Positions 21,202-33,755 are shown, counted from the stretch's first letter. The stretch is 64,000 bases of DNA from Sorex araneus (GCF_027595985.1 NC_073305.1:169136172-169200171); one strand, 5' to 3'. A program made the numbers and translations. Notes: generated by a model not told the origin, from the letters alone.

Positions 21202-21381
21202 TTCTTTTTTTTTTTTTTTGCTTTTTGGGTAAAACCCGGCAATGCACAGGGGTCACTCCTGACTCTGCGCTCAGGGATTCCCCTGGCAGCGCTCAGGAAA
21301 CCATATGGGATGTTGGGAATCGAACCTGGGTCGGCCAGGTGCAAGACAAACGCCCTACCCGCTGTGCTATGACTCAAGCCC
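21202..21381 (-). mobile_element. Family A SINE with extra 3' sequence inside TSD
   Basis: A 19-bp exact duplication ATCTTTAAACTATTTTTTA lies at 21158-21176 and 21382-21400. The left copy is separated from the A-tail by about 25 non-tail bases (21177-21201), which in sense lie downstream of the tail. Confidence 0.9.
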
Positions 21382-21789
21382 ATCTTTAAACTATTTTTTA
21401 CATAAGATAAGTATTTCTAACATAAGTCAGAGTTCCAGCTTCAAAATTATTTGTGTTTGTATTAATTTTGTCTGTGATTTAGTTATAATTTGGTATATAT
21501 TTAAGTTCCTTTGTAAAATTTTGCTTGCTCTTACCTTGTCATTATTAATAAAATTTTATTTTTGATAGTGTATGATAGTTTATTGAAACAAAGGTAAAAA
21601 TGAGCAGAAAAAATGTCACTCCTATGACACCCTCTGTAACTCACTATCGTAAACTTTTTAGAGTTAACCATATTAGCTACTGCTTCTTTTTCCTGTTACT
21701 TTTTAAAAAGATCTAACAATATGTATGCATACATATGCAATCTGTAAACATACTTAATAGTATATGTTTAAATTTTTACATATATTGCT

Positions 21790-21812
21790 TAAATATATAT
21801 ATATATATTATT
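21790..21812 (+). repeat. (AT)n
   Basis: Short pure AT dinucleotide run. Confidence 0.85.
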
Positions 21813-21837
21813 GTTTCCTTTACTTTTCTCTATTTAA

Positions 21838-22005
21838 TTTTGTTATTTTGCTTTTGAGCTACTCTCAGAAATGCTCAGGGGTTCCTCCTGACTCTGAAGT
21901 CAGGAATCACTCCTGTAGAACTCAGGGGACCATATAGGATTCCGGGGATCTAAGCTAGGTGGACCACATGGAAGGCAAGCATTCTATTCACTGTACTGTC
22001 TCTCC
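21838..22005 (-). mobile_element. Diverged family A SINE
   Basis: gggaccatataggattccgggg and ggcaagcattctattcactg identify it. It has many substitutions. Confidence 0.78.
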
Positions 22006-22346
22006 TATTTTTATAACCAAAAGTTAACCCTTTCCTTATTGCTGTATATAAACACTATTATTTTTTCTTTGCACTGAACAATAAATGATGTAGTGTTATT
22101 ATGCACTATGAACTTGCTATACACTACAAAAGAGATGTTTCATTGGTATGTAATTAAACATAGCAAACCGGTAAAATGAATATGTAAATAAAACTTACTT
22201 GGAACAATAGTGTTTTAACATCTCATCATGATAGCTCCCCTAACATTATTGCTACCTTACCTAATATCAAGTATGAAAAAATATTTGCCTCTGTTTTATT
22301 AGTCAAACACTCTTAAAATTTGCCCAAATATAAATAATATGTACGA

Positions 22347-22594
22347 ATCACTGTATCACTGTCATCCCGTTGCTCATCGATTTGTTCGAGTGGGCACCAG
22401 TAACGTCTCTCATTGAGAGACTTATTGTTACTGTTTTTGGCATATCCAATAGGCACGGGTAGCTTGCCAGGCTCTGCCGTGCAGGCTCCATACTCTCAGT
22501 AGCTTGCCGGGCTCTCCGAGAGGGGCGGAAGAATCGAACACAGGTTGGCCGCGTGAAAGGCAAAAGCCCAACTGCTGTGCTATCGCTCCAGCCC
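22347..22594 (-). mobile_element. Family B SINE
   Basis: Well-preserved copy: tail at the left (cactgtatcactgtcatcccgttg), head at the right (gtgctatcgctccagccc). TATGTAC(G/A)AA flanks both sides as an imperfect TSD. Confidence 0.92.
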
Positions 22595-22659
22595 TATGTA
22601 CAAATAATAATTTTAAAACCATTGCTATTATAAACAATAAAAGTTTTAACTAAAACACA

Positions 22660-22818
22660 GTTTGGTTATTTGTGTCATGCTCCGCAACATTAGGGAGTCA
22701 CTGGATTAGTGCTCAGGGGTGACTGTGACAAATTTCAAGGGACCATGCAGTGTCAGGAATTGAACCTAGGTCTTTTACAAAACAGGCAATCAGCCCTTTG
22801 AGCTATCTCTCCCATTCC
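22660..22818 (-). mobile_element. Diverged family A SINE
   Basis: gctcaggggtgactgtg, gtgtcaggaattgaacctagg and gagctatctctccc identify it. Confidence 0.68.
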
Positions 22819-23257
22819 AATAAAGCACAGTTTTAAGAGAAAAGTTCCTCCTTATTCTGCCCAACTGTAAATATATTACCCTCTATCACTAACTCCACTT
22901 TTCTTAATGCTTAATTTTCTCTAAGTATGATCTTTGAGAACTTTTCAAGTAAACCACAATTTGCTTCATTTGAGGATGCACTGTGAATGGCTTTGTCCCA
23001 ATTCACATGAACTTCCTTGCTTCTTTCTAAACATTTCTATAAACATCAAGGAGGTTTTTAATTCTATATTTGCTGCATGAGAAGATATCCATGGAAGCAC
23101 ACCCTAAATTGTGATCACAGTAGAGTGTCTATTACTTTATCAGTTAAAGTAATTTTAGTGCAAAGCAAAAAAATTAAAAAGCAAAACCTATATTTGGTTT
23201 TCAAAACAAAACTAACATTGAAAATTAGTTTGTTGGCACTGTGCAGTGAGAGTTGCT

Positions 23258-23434
23258 GGTGGCCAGAAAGATAATACAGTTAATAGGGTGTTTACCTTGT
23301 ATGTGGCCAAATCCGGGTTTGATCCCCGACATTCCATATGGCCCCCTATACACTGCCAGGAGTGATCCCTGAGCACAGAGCTAGGAGTAACCATTGAGCA
23401 TTGCCAGGTGTGGCCCCAAAACAAATGAGCAACA
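23258..23434 (+). mobile_element. Diverged family A SINE
   Basis: Sense copy: ggtggccagaaagataatac, gggtttgatccccgacattcc, then a degenerate A-tail with aacaacaa. Confidence 0.8.
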
Positions 23435-23591
23435 ACAATGAAGAGTAGCTGATATTAGCTCATTTAATAGACATTCTTTGAGTACTTTAATGCAATCTTT
23501 CTTTCTTTTAATTTAACACATTCTTTTTTCATGTAATAGTGTAATAGTGCCAGAGGGATAGAGTAGGTCAAGGACTGAGCAATTGTAATTT

Positions 23592-23597
23592 GTACCT
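23592..23597. repeat. 6-bp TSD, left side of solo LTR
   Basis: GTACCT, repeated exactly at 24661-24666. Confidence 0.85.
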
Positions 23598-24660
23598 TGT
23601 CAAAAACTAAGGCATGCCAACCGACAGGCGTGTGCACTCTCGGGCTCTCCGGGCTGATCTGTCTCACCGCCCGTGTTTGGTGCTCTGAAACTGCTGTGTA
23701 TGGGCTGGATAGGGACAGCCATTGGTCAAGGACAGGCGAAGAAAGAACGAGTATTAAACTGTTTGCTGATTAGTTACCGTTTATTCAATCTTCCATCTTT
23801 CTCATCTCCCGCACTCCCAGCTCTGTCCTCTCTCTGGATCTACTGCAGCATCTCTTTGGATTCTCTTATCTCTCTCCTCCCTTCTTCTCTCTCCCCTTGC
23901 CCACAGCCAGGTAGCAAAATCAACATAAAGAAAGCCCTTCCTGAGGGCTGTCAGGTTCAAAGGGAACACAACCTAAGGGGCGTTCCAAAGTCTTTCCTGA
24001 CTCTTAAGGTGTTTTTCTCCTTTCCTTAGTTCAAAGACTCATTAACATCTTAATCCTAGTTATTTTGGTATGGACATAGCAAGAGATACATTGAGGCTTG
24101 CAAGGCAGCTCTCCTGGGAACATCCTGCCAGACTCAACTACAGCACTCAGACCAGATTAATCATTCCTCACCCTAGCAGGGTCTGAATCTAGTTATCACT
24201 GTTTGGATCATGACAACATTTGTCCATGATCAAGCTCTTAACTTACAGTTAAGCATTAGGCACTTTGGCCAGGCCCATCTCGATGCCAGGGTAGCACACT
24301 ACTCACCGCTTGCCCTGGGTCCGTCTCGTCCCTCGTTGGGACCCTGTTTTTGGGGGTGCTAGGAAGTAAGGACAGCTGAGGCTAAGGTATAGAGAACAGA
24401 TGCCCAGTAGGAAAATATCATGTAGTGTCAAATGACTCCCAGGTTACAAAAGCATAGCATTTGCTAAGTCTTCCTGTGTCTGTACAAAAAGGACATTGCT
24501 CTGAATAAACTAGGCAAAGGACTCAAGGAGAAGAGAAAAACAATATTTACAAATCAACAGAACACTAAGAAAGAAGCTACAAATAAACAAGAAGGAATGG
24601 GAGCACTGTAATGGGAGTAACCCAATAAACCTAAACTACCTGAGGCTATGTTATCCTACA
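23598..24660 (-). mobile_element. Solo LTR of an endogenous retrovirus, copy 2
   Basis: On the minus strand it starts TGTAGGATAAC and ends TTTTTGACA, so it has TG...CA termini, and it is bracketed by an exact 6-bp duplication (GTACCT). It contains a poly(A) signal (GAATAAACGG in sense, near 23790) after a purine-rich stretch. Length is 1063 bp. No retroviral internal sequence is present, so the provirus was probably lost by LTR-LTR recombination. A 6-bp duplication is typical of beta-like (class II) elements. It is collinear with 3377-4480 in opposite orientation. Confidence 0.87.
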
Positions 24661-24666
24661 GTACCT

Positions 24667-25451
24667 CTTGACAAACCACAGTTCTGACTCTCAAAGAACA
24701 ACACAGGAGACAGTATAGTTATAGATCGTATATAGTTATATGATCTACATATAGGTAGAGTTCAAAGTAAATTAACTGTATGTGATCTTAAGAAGTTTGA
24801 GGAAAAGTTTGAACAATGACAAGAACATTCATTGTGATGGAAGAATCTGATAAACAAGAAGGACATGAGCATAGATGTGAGCATTTAAAGGTTGAACAGG
24901 ATTTTGACAGCAATGACAACTGGTTTAGAGCTGAGGTAAAGAGAACTACTGGAGCTGTTGTAAGACACACAAAAGAAAATAATAGAAGCTTTAATTAATA
25001 CAGTTTTAGTGGGAGTGGGGAGGACAGGGATAATCAAAGTCAAATGTCCTCAAACATGAAGACTGAGCAGAATGTCATTATGGTTCCACATTGCACAGTG
25101 CTGAAAAGAAGTTAAAATGAGGATTTCATACCTTGTAGCTGCTGAGAAAACAAAGTCAGTTTTCTGATGGATTTGTTCTACTTTCCTCAGAGTGTTGTCA
25201 GGAATATCAACAAAAGTAAAATGTGAAAAATATTTTGTTTGTTGCGTGGTGTTCCTGTTATTTCTATTAACAAAAAGAGCAATAATAATGTGGCTATTTA
25301 AAGGGCTTTTTTTTTTTTGCGAAGTCTGCAATGGAGAGAAACGTTAAGCTAAAATGAATATTGCTGAAGAAAACAGTGTTTCCACAGGTTTCTGAGTAAA
25401 CTTTTTGTAGAAGGATTGAACTCACTGTGTTCTACAAGGGTTAAACAGGGG
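24667..25451. other. Intergenic, nothing recognised
   Basis: AT-rich sequence with no recognisable repeat. The two 60-93-residue frames here have no known relatives that I can identify. Confidence 0.4.
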
Positions 25452-25463
25452 CCTCTGAACTCA

Positions 25464-25637
25464 CTTTTTTTTTTATCTTTTTGGGTTACACTTGGTGATG
25501 CATAGGGAATACTCCTGGTTCTGCACTCAGGATTTACCCCTGGTGGTGCTCAGGGGACTATATGGGACACTGGGAATTGAACCCGAGACGGCCATGTGCA
25601 AGGCAAATGCCCTACCCGCTGTACTATCACTCCAGCC
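25464..25637 (-). mobile_element. Family A SINE
   Basis: Complete copy with 12-bp TSD CCTCTGAACTCA at 25452 and 25638. The T-run follows the left TSD directly. Confidence 0.9.
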
Positions 25638-25949
25638 CCTCTGAACTCATTTTTAGTATAAGAAAAGTGTTGGTTATTTTTTTTCCTCCCAAGAAGGGAA
25701 TTTTCTGGAGCATCAAATAATTCAATCTGTCTCAGACATGGAAAACATCATGCGGCACTGCCAAGATTTTAGGAATCTTCAGTTTTCTTATCCACAGTGA
25801 GAGAAGTAAAGATGGACTGAGGAACGGAAGGTCCCGGTCTATTGACACCCAGACATCTACTCTGCAAGGAGCACATGACCCCGAGGGAGGAGCTCATGTC
25901 ATAGCTTTTCAAATTAATGCATTTCATTGCACCAACACTCTACACTGAT

Positions 25950-26290
25950 GTTTGTGTTCCTTCCCACCCAAGACAATACGTTCAAGTGTGTTCAAATATG
26001 AGAAACTCAATGTGAAGACACTGCCTTTGGGAGGTGATTAGGTCCTGGATCCTTTAGAGAAAAAGGTCCCCTGTGAAGGGCTTTGTCACTTCTGCCACAT
26101 CAAGAATCAGGGTAAATCTACTCATGGGTGAAGCAAAGTCAGTCCTTACCAGTCACCAGACCTGCCCAGGGCCCCAGTCTGGAACTGCTCAGAGTCTTGA
26201 GCTGTGAGAAATCAGTTTGTTGTTGAAGCTACTTTGTCTATGATGGTTTTCGCTAGCAACACCTGAGCTGACTGTCACAATAATCCACAA
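25950..26290 (+). mobile_element. Ancient mammalian LTR-like repeat
   Basis: Characteristic text: gcctttgggaggtgattaggtc, cttctgccacatcaag, gagctgtgagaaatca. It is the same family as 4868-5222 but forward. The exact subfamily (MaLR or similar) is not resolved. Confidence 0.58.
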
Positions 26291-26711
26291 GGCATTTTGA
26301 CAGAAGTCTGGTTTGACATGACAGTGTGGCGAATGATACTGATAGAAGGAGTCTGGCCTTGTCATCCCTGTTTTTGCGGATCACCAGACCTCACAAGTGC
26401 CACCCAATGCGAAGGCCTAGTAGCTCTCTTATTGAGAGGGAAATAACACTTGCCTCTTATTGAATGCATACTGCACACTTAGAGACTCCTACATTGGTCT
26501 CCTCTTGCTTAATTTCAGCATCAAATCATAAGTTGAGGTGACTTATTCTTCATCCCATTTTAAGGAAGAGAAAACCAAGGCAGAAGGTGATGAAGGAGCT
26601 TACCTGAAGTTGCAGGGCTCTTATGCCAGGACCCCGCAGGTGATGTTGCAGAGCTTGGGACTTGAGAACTTACATTTTGTAAAATAGATTATTTTAATAA
26701 ACAGCACGGGA

Positions 26712-26847
26712 AGGCAGATTGAGCCACACCCAGCAGTGCCCAGAGCTTATTCCTGGTTCTGTGCTTAGAGATCATTCCTGTCGGGCCTCAGGGGACCACA
26801 TGTAATGTAACACAAGCACCTTCACCCCTGGACTACCTCTCTGGCTC
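26712..26847 (-). mobile_element. Diverged family A SINE
   Basis: ccacacccagcagtgccc, ggggaccacatgtaatg and ctacctctctggctc identify an old copy with an internal deletion. Confidence 0.65.
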
Positions 26848-26904
26848 AGTAGCAGTGCATTTTGAGGGTTACCAGGCCCAAAAGCACAATGCAGAAAAGT
26901 CATT

Positions 26905-27490
26905 TTCACTCCTATGTTCACTGTAGCACTACTCAGAGTAGTCAAAATATGGAAACAACCCAAGTCACCAAGATCCACTGACCGGGATAAAGAAACTGTG
27001 GTATATACACACAATAGAATCATATTCCACCAGAAGAAAAAATGAAGTCATTGTAATTTGCTATTCTGTGGATAGATCTGGAGAAAATCTTGGTCAGTGT
27101 AGTTAGAAGGAGAAGAGGGACAGACACAAAATAATTTCTTTCATATGTGGGATATAAATTTCTTTATTCCCTATACATAGGGAAATGACAAATGCCCAGA
27201 GGCAAGAGAAACAAAGAGCATGAGAACTTGTTTCCACTTGGGGTGAGAGTGGGGAAATAGGTCAGGGAAGAAAACGCTAGGACAATAGTGGAGGGACTGG
27301 CCACTCTAGGGGTGCTGAAGGGAGGAATAAAGTACCTTTCATAGACACAAGCTGACAGACTGAGAGAAACAGGGGACCTTGGCGGAGGCACTCAGACACT
27401 GGTGGAGGGTCAGGGGTTGGAACATTGCCTACCTGAAAATCATTAAAAAATACTCAATAATTTTGTAATTATAGTGGTTCAATATTAAAA
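26905..27490 (+). mobile_element. L1 ORF2 C-terminus and 3' UTR fragment
   Basis: The 3' end of ORF2 is recognisable at the DNA level (tatgttcactgtagcactactc, ggaaacaacccaagt, gtatatacacacaatagaat, aaaaaatgaagtcat). It is followed by 3' UTR text (ggtggagggtcaggggttgg) and an A-rich end. Degraded and inactive. Confidence 0.8.
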
Positions 27491-27559
27491 AAAATAGAAA
27501 GAATTCATCACTGATGGGCATTTGAGAACAGAAGCAAAGAATTTCATGGACAGATCTGA

Positions 27560-28000
27560 GGTAAAGAGAGGATGACAGGGTCCCGCATCTGGCCTGAGTG
27601 ACTCGAAGTATGCAGGTGTGAGACCATGACTTGGTTCCCTGTGCTAACAATAAGCCTGCTCCCATCAGCTCTGTTGCCTGGTCCCCCAGTCCACAATGCC
27701 AAGAGTGTGCAAACACTAACCCGCAGCACAGTGTATATGGAGTATGGCCGTTAAGGTGTGCAACCATCAGCCAGCACCCCAGCTCAAAGTTGTTTAAACA
27801 CTGCAGTCAGGAGTGCCAGCTACAGAGAGCACCTGTTTGAACACCCTAGTGATCCAAGGAAGCACTCCCCTCAGACCGTGAGGGGGCACCAGCTGAAGGA
27901 GACTAATTCACATCGGTGTGCAAGGACCACTCCCGAGCATTTATGACCCCAGCCAGCACAACTACGGCAGCAATAAAGGGAAAGAGGCACTTACAAAATG
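27560..28000. repeat. Unclassified sequence with recurring gtgtgcaa units
   Basis: The word gtgtgcaa recurs at about 27705, 27757 and 27916, each followed by loosely similar text (accatcagccagcacccc; cattTATGACCCCAGCCAGCA). It could be an old repeat or a degenerate local duplication. Confidence 0.35.
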
Positions 28001-29177
28001 TGAGTCAAATAAAGAGATGCAAGCATTTTTCTGGGGTGAGAGGAAAGAGGGAAGCAAAGAGCCAGGCCTGGGTTCGAATGAGAATTCCTCCTCTGAGGTC
28101 TCTCAGGGCACCCTGGAGAACTCATCACCGCAACAGCGCTCTGTTTCTTATAGAGTAAGAATGAGCGTCACGTGTGCCACAAAGGCTGGCAGTGAGATTT
28201 CAACTTAGTGCATGCAAAAAAGCTGGTGTGTAGTGGTGGGCACAGACCATGTTTAAATTATTATCTTTTACATTATGGTTCCATGTAAAAATTCCGTTTC
28301 TAAGCAGCTTCTCTAAGGATAGAGCTTTATATTTATTTCTGGACTGGAGTGGTATATGGCAGGTGCCAGAAAATGTTCTCTGACGAGAAGGACTCGCACA
28401 TGAAGGAATGGAGGCAGCGTTTGCTTAGGAACGGAAATCCCCACCCAGGTGAGAGCCAAGCTTGTCCCCCTTCACTTCCAGTCCTCTCCCTGACACAGCT
28501 CTCTTTCTTCTCTAGGGATCCAGCGGTGCCTCTGGCATTCAAGGAGTAGATTTTCTAGAACTTCGGTACAGACTGAGTCACTTTCTTGTACAACAGCCCC
28601 AGCATGATGATTCCCAGGTGTCCGCCTGTCCCAGGAATAAACACAGGCAGGCAGGCGCACACAGGGAACAGGTCTTGCTTAAGAGAGAACTCGGCTTCTT
28701 AGAAAAAGGAAAGAGGGTAAGATCATTAAGAGTCAGGGAGGGAGCTTATCACTGAGAAGAGCAAAGGTCTTAGCAGATCTACTTCCAAACTCACTTAGCA
28801 GATGAGGAAGTCGAAACCTAGAGATGTGATTTGCCATAATTAAAGGAACTGGGATGACCAAATTCCTGGCCCAAGGGATCAGTGATTTCAAAATTTGCTC
28901 CAGAGCACCAAGAATTCTCTGATGTCCTTCAAAGATTCCCAAGGGCAAAAAGAACAAGGAGGCTTCCCAACTTTTCTTAGCAAATTTATCACTTATGATG
29001 ACTAAGATGAGTTGGTTGGCTTCTACTTCTCTCCTTCCTTTGTCTCTGCTATTGCTGTTGCTTTAATGTGCAGGTGTGACACACATGCACACACAGTTCA
29101 TTGTGGTGTTTGCATATCTAGTTGTGGTGGTTGCCCTCTCAGTCACAGTGCTCCAAGAGTCACACGCCTACTTATTT
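28001..29177. other. Intergenic, nothing recognised
   Basis: Somewhat higher GC than its surroundings, with several overlapping ORFs under 100 residues in conflicting frames. None shows a recognisable domain. Confidence 0.4.
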
Positions 29178-29225
29178 GTCACATGTGGTCACATGTACTT
29201 ACCAGTACATGTGACCACATGTGAC
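29178..29225. repeat. Perfect inverted repeat (hairpin), 22-bp arms
   Basis: GTCACATGTGGTCACATGTACT at 29178-29199 is the exact reverse complement of 29204-29225, with a 4-base spacer (tacc). Each arm itself contains two CACATG E-box-like words. Confidence 0.95.
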
Positions 29226-31369
29226 TTACTCTTAGCTGTAGTGAATGAAAACGTTTGGTTCAAGTGCTTTCCTGGGGTTGCTGTTTACTTACAAATGTGC
29301 TCACATGAGTTACACACTTTAGTTGAGGTGTTTATACACACCTGGCTGCAGCATTCCATAGACCAAATGCTTTGTTGTGACAACAAGACTCCTAATTAGC
29401 CACTGGGACCATACTGAGTGGATGTGGGTGTCCCTGGGGATCCAAGTCAAGAAGTTAGGCTTTCGCCACTGAGATATTCTCTGGGCTCCTAAGACTTTGA
29501 AAGGAAGAGCTCCAGGAATAAAAAAATTATTTCTTAGACCTTGTTCCCTCTCAGACATTATTATTAAACAACTTTTTCCAGGGGTCAACTAGGCCAGACC
29601 ATAATATTCCAGGCTATCTTATTATATATATTTAAATAGATCTGTAATATAAAAAGGTACACAAATTTCAGAATGTTTCTGTGTGACTCACATATATGTA
29701 TGGATTTTATCATTTTTAATTATAATAAATAATTGATAGCCATAGAACAGAAATTAGTCTGTAATAGAGAGTATCTTCAATAAATATTTCTCAAGTACTT
29801 ACTATGCTTTACTCAAGCTTTTCCGTATGCTGAGTAAATTTATCTCACATTTGTGCTATCAATTTACAAGTGTATAGATCATTTTACTACAGATAAAATT
29901 TAACTATGTTTTAAAATTATGTTCAAATTATCACAGTATTCAATTAAGATAATATTTTCTGAGTCAACATTTCCCTCGCCATAATAATTGTTTTGTTTTA
30001 ACATGAGAAAGATTTTTTAAGCATTTTTTATGTGTTTAAAAAAATAATTAAGGAAACTTGTTTAGGCTGTAAGAAGGGAAAGGAGCCTTGAATACTGAAT
30101 TCTGCTCTTCAAATAAGAAAATGAAGATTTCTGAGCATTTTTAAACTATTTCAGGTTTTCACATGCTTTTGTAAGGCTGTATATAATGATTTTTTTACAC
30201 ATACAATTTGAACGCAACAAAGTCTTCAAAATAAAAGGAGGGCCTGGAGACAAAACCAGATGACTTGATTTGAATATTAGTAAAAGCAAACATCTGTTTA
30301 TAAAGATGCAACTAACTTCTTTATTTCTCCCCAACACACAACAATCCTACAACATTCAGGAAACAAAGAAAGGTGAGCACTTGTATAAGATAAAAGTTGA
30401 TCACAAAACTGACCAGGTCCGAAAGAACAATCTAGCCATTTGATTAGTATTATCCTGGGCAAGTAAGAGAGGCAGACTGACAAAAGTAAGGGAATTTATA
30501 GTGGTAGGGAAGGAAAATCAGGTCCGTGCTCAATTATAATAAAAATATGAAGTATGGTAGAAATCACCTCAAGAATATCAGGAACACTGAATAAGTATGT
30601 TTCGGTGGTGTTTTTGCTGTCCCAATCTCTAACCACCATCTGAGTGGTGACCATGAGACCAGTTGGAGTTTAGAGGAAACTCTCCCGAGCAAGATGGTAG
30701 TTCAGGAATGAGAGACGACATTATAGTCAGGATGGTTTAGCCCATCACCATCAGGGAAGTATGGCAAGAATCCAAGAACACAATCATGTCTGTAGACTGA
30801 ACAGAGTTGAGCAGAAGAGAAAACCTAGGGTCCCAGATGGCTAGGAATAACATTCTTCTCTTCTGGGATCCACTCCTGAAATATGGGCAAGCACCAATTA
30901 AAAAGCTGCCATGTGGCCTGAACTGCCACCAAAGTGAATCACTAACACAATTTCTACAGTCAAAGCTATCCTTCGCCCCTGGGCTTTGAATGAATGCAAG
31001 AGGATATCACTGAAACTGCCAACACCTTCTCAGCCTAGAACAACAACGTGTTCTACCGTCTTGGACTTACTGAAACTCTAGGTACTTAGGGTAGTTGCTG
31101 TCCCAGATTAAAGGTCTGGGTTATAGGAGCCAACCTTCAACGAACCAACTTGTTGGGCTTACTTTTTCAGTTGTATCATTTCATGGGTCACGATTCAGCC
31201 TCAGATTTCATGTGTAGAAGTCCTTGCCCTGAATGTGATGATATTTTGAAAGTGGGATTTTTGGAGGATCACTAAGTTCAGATGAAGTTGTGGCTGTGGG
31301 GCTTTCATAAGAGGAAAGCAAATAATATCTCTCTGCCATGTGAAAACACAGTAAGAAGGTTGTAGATTT
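29226..31369. other. Intergenic, nothing recognised
   Basis: About 2.1 kb, AT-rich at 29600-30300, with no recognised gene or repeat family. Confidence 0.4.
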
Positions 31370-31516
31370 GTTTGATTTGGGTTTAGAACCCACATCCCGA
31401 TGGTGTTCAGAGCATCCAACATAATGCTCAGGGTACCATGTGGTGTCAGAGATCAAACCCAGGCCTTCCACATGCAAATAACTTTACATGAGCCCTTTGA
31501 CCCATGTCCCGGACCC
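31370..31516 (-). mobile_element. Old family A SINE
   Basis: gctcagggtaccatgtggtg, gatcaaacccaggccttcc and a degraded head identify it. Confidence 0.6.
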
Positions 31517-31539
31517 CAAGAAAAACAGCCTTTTGACTC

Positions 31540-31672
31540 TCCTGAAATAGAATCAGCTGGTGCAATGACCTTAAACTTTCTAATCTTCAGAAATGTGAGA
31601 AAGATGCACATATTAAGTCACCTAGTTTATGATGTTTTGTTAGGGTAGCCTAAGCTAGCTAATACACACAGC
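31540..31672 (+). mobile_element. Ancient LTR-like repeat, 3' end
   Basis: aatgtgagaaagatgcacata, cacctagtttatgatgttttg and cctaagctagctaatacac match the 3' terminus of the repeat seen at 25950-26290. Confidence 0.55.
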
Positions 31673-33674
31673 TACAGGAAGAGGTTAGGTGAATTGGCAG
31701 TGTGCTGTTATCTATTACAGTCCTTTTATTTTCACAGACTCACTGAAAAGCCTTTTGAGAATAGACCAAGATATGTGAAGAGCTCTCAAAAGATTTCCAC
31801 AACTCTTGGAAATTGACATCCTAAGCACTATAGGGAACTGAGTGGGCGAGCTCACATTAGCTCATTTTCCTGGTTTAGGTGCTAAAAAAAAGAAGAAGAA
31901 GAAGGATCTGCAACAACTAAACAGTAAAAGAATTGCACCAACCTGGATTAGGGGGAGGACTCAAGTGAGGGCAAGCCCAGAGCACCTGCCAACAGTTAAA
32001 GATTATGACCTACAGTCATTGTAACAAATTGCATAAGACCGACTTGGCAGAGTTCCAGGTAACACCTCACAGAGAACAGGCTATCAGGAAATTGCTACTG
32101 AAATGCCAAGAGAAGAAATGGATATGACTTGCAAGTTGCAGTTTTCTCCAGTGTAATAATTTTATTTTTTTATTCCCATGTGTGTGTGATTAGATATTGA
32201 GGTTCAAAGCTTGATCTGTCTCGGGGCAAAGGCTAAAATCCCTTGCCTCATACAGTTTTAAACACTTCTGCTCTGGGGCAGGGTGGATGAAGAATAGACA
32301 AAAGACAAACTGTCATGGGAAAACAATTATAAGATCACATTCCCAGAGACTTTGCAGTGTTTAAACAACTGACTTTAAGTTCTGTGTGTTTTTGCCTCGA
32401 CATCCTCCTCCTATCAGTAAACCCAAATCTGATTTCTCAAACAATCAAAAGTTATATATTCCACACCCAGAGTCTCATGTTGATCTCCCTGGTGAGTGTA
32501 TCACAGACCTGAGTGACATCACAAGCAGAGGAGATGAATAGCCACACAGATTATCAGGGGCTTTGATGAGGGGGTAAGTGCAGCACGGAGCATCTTACAT
32601 AAATCATACTTGCTATTCCTCCTAGTTCTGTGATGCAGGAAGCATGCGTTCTGTAAGTCCCTGTGCTCCCAGAGATAAGGAAGCTCTTACAATGTTCAGA
32701 CTTGTAGAGAGACCACTGGAATTTTGCATGAGATATGGAGTACAAAGTCTGAGCTGGAGAGACAGGAAGCTGTACTCAGGTGTCATCACCCACTGGGAAA
32801 TGTGAATAACCAGCACTGCTCGCTGGGCTTGATGAGGAGCTATGTGGCCGTGTGCATGGATAGATAAACTCCAAATTAAGTCCTCTCCAGCTATTGTTGA
32901 AGAAATTCATTCATGGGAGCAATGTCCATTGGAGGGGGGGAGGAAAGCAGACCCCTCCGTGTTCAGCAGGTCTGCATGAGAAACCTGACTTGGATTTGAC
33001 AACTCAGAGTCTAGTTAGAGGATTAAATGGATCACTAGATGGATTTTTCATTATTTTTCTTTACATGACATGAAACACATTCCTACCCTGAAGCAAGGTA
33101 GTATATAAGCAATAAGGTAAATCATAATGAGCTATGATGTCTGCGTTTTGGCAGCTTTAATTGATTTGGAAGGTTATTGGGAGGAGGGGGGGCCAGAAGG
33201 ATATGGGCAGGCAGAGAAGGAATCAAGATTTTAGTAAGGTGAGCTAAATAATCCCCAATAAAGAATAATCACAAGCATGTTGAAAAGCTTATGTAATGGT
33301 TTTCAATATCCAAACAGAAGTTAAGCACAATATAAAGAATGTGATGATGACCTTGGTGTAGAAATTGTGTGTCTATTCACAGGGCTTGGAGGAAACAAAG
33401 AAATGAAAGTAGTTAAGTTCTTGATGGTCATTGTATCTTTCATCATGCCCACTCAACCCTGAATCATTACAATTATGATGAACAGTAGACAGTAATTCCT
33501 GTTCCCTGCAGCATTTCTTTGACTAAATGTTGAGAGTAGTTTCATTTTAGTACATTAGAGATCAACATTGTACATAGAGGCTTCAATTCCATTTCCCAAA
33601 CTTAAATTCGTTGAGAGGGCACATCTTATATTAAGTGTCGCCACCTTAAAAGTATATAAGGAATTAATTCAATG
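31673..33674. other. Intergenic, nothing recognised
   Basis: 2 kb of unrecognised sequence. The frame at 31842-32024 contains a Lys run from a purine-rich AAG stretch and is not convincing. Confidence 0.4.
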
Positions 33675-33755
33675 GAGGCCCAGAAGTGTAGCTCAGTGAG
33701 AAAGTACTAGGGAACGTGTAGGAGGTCCTGCAGTTCTGTTCCTTGCACCAAAAGT
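33675..33755 (+). mobile_element. tRNA-like SINE relic
   Basis: gtgtagctcagtgagaaagta followed by a poor box B (gcagttctgttcc) looks like an old tRNA-derived SINE head, too degraded to assign. Confidence 0.35.
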
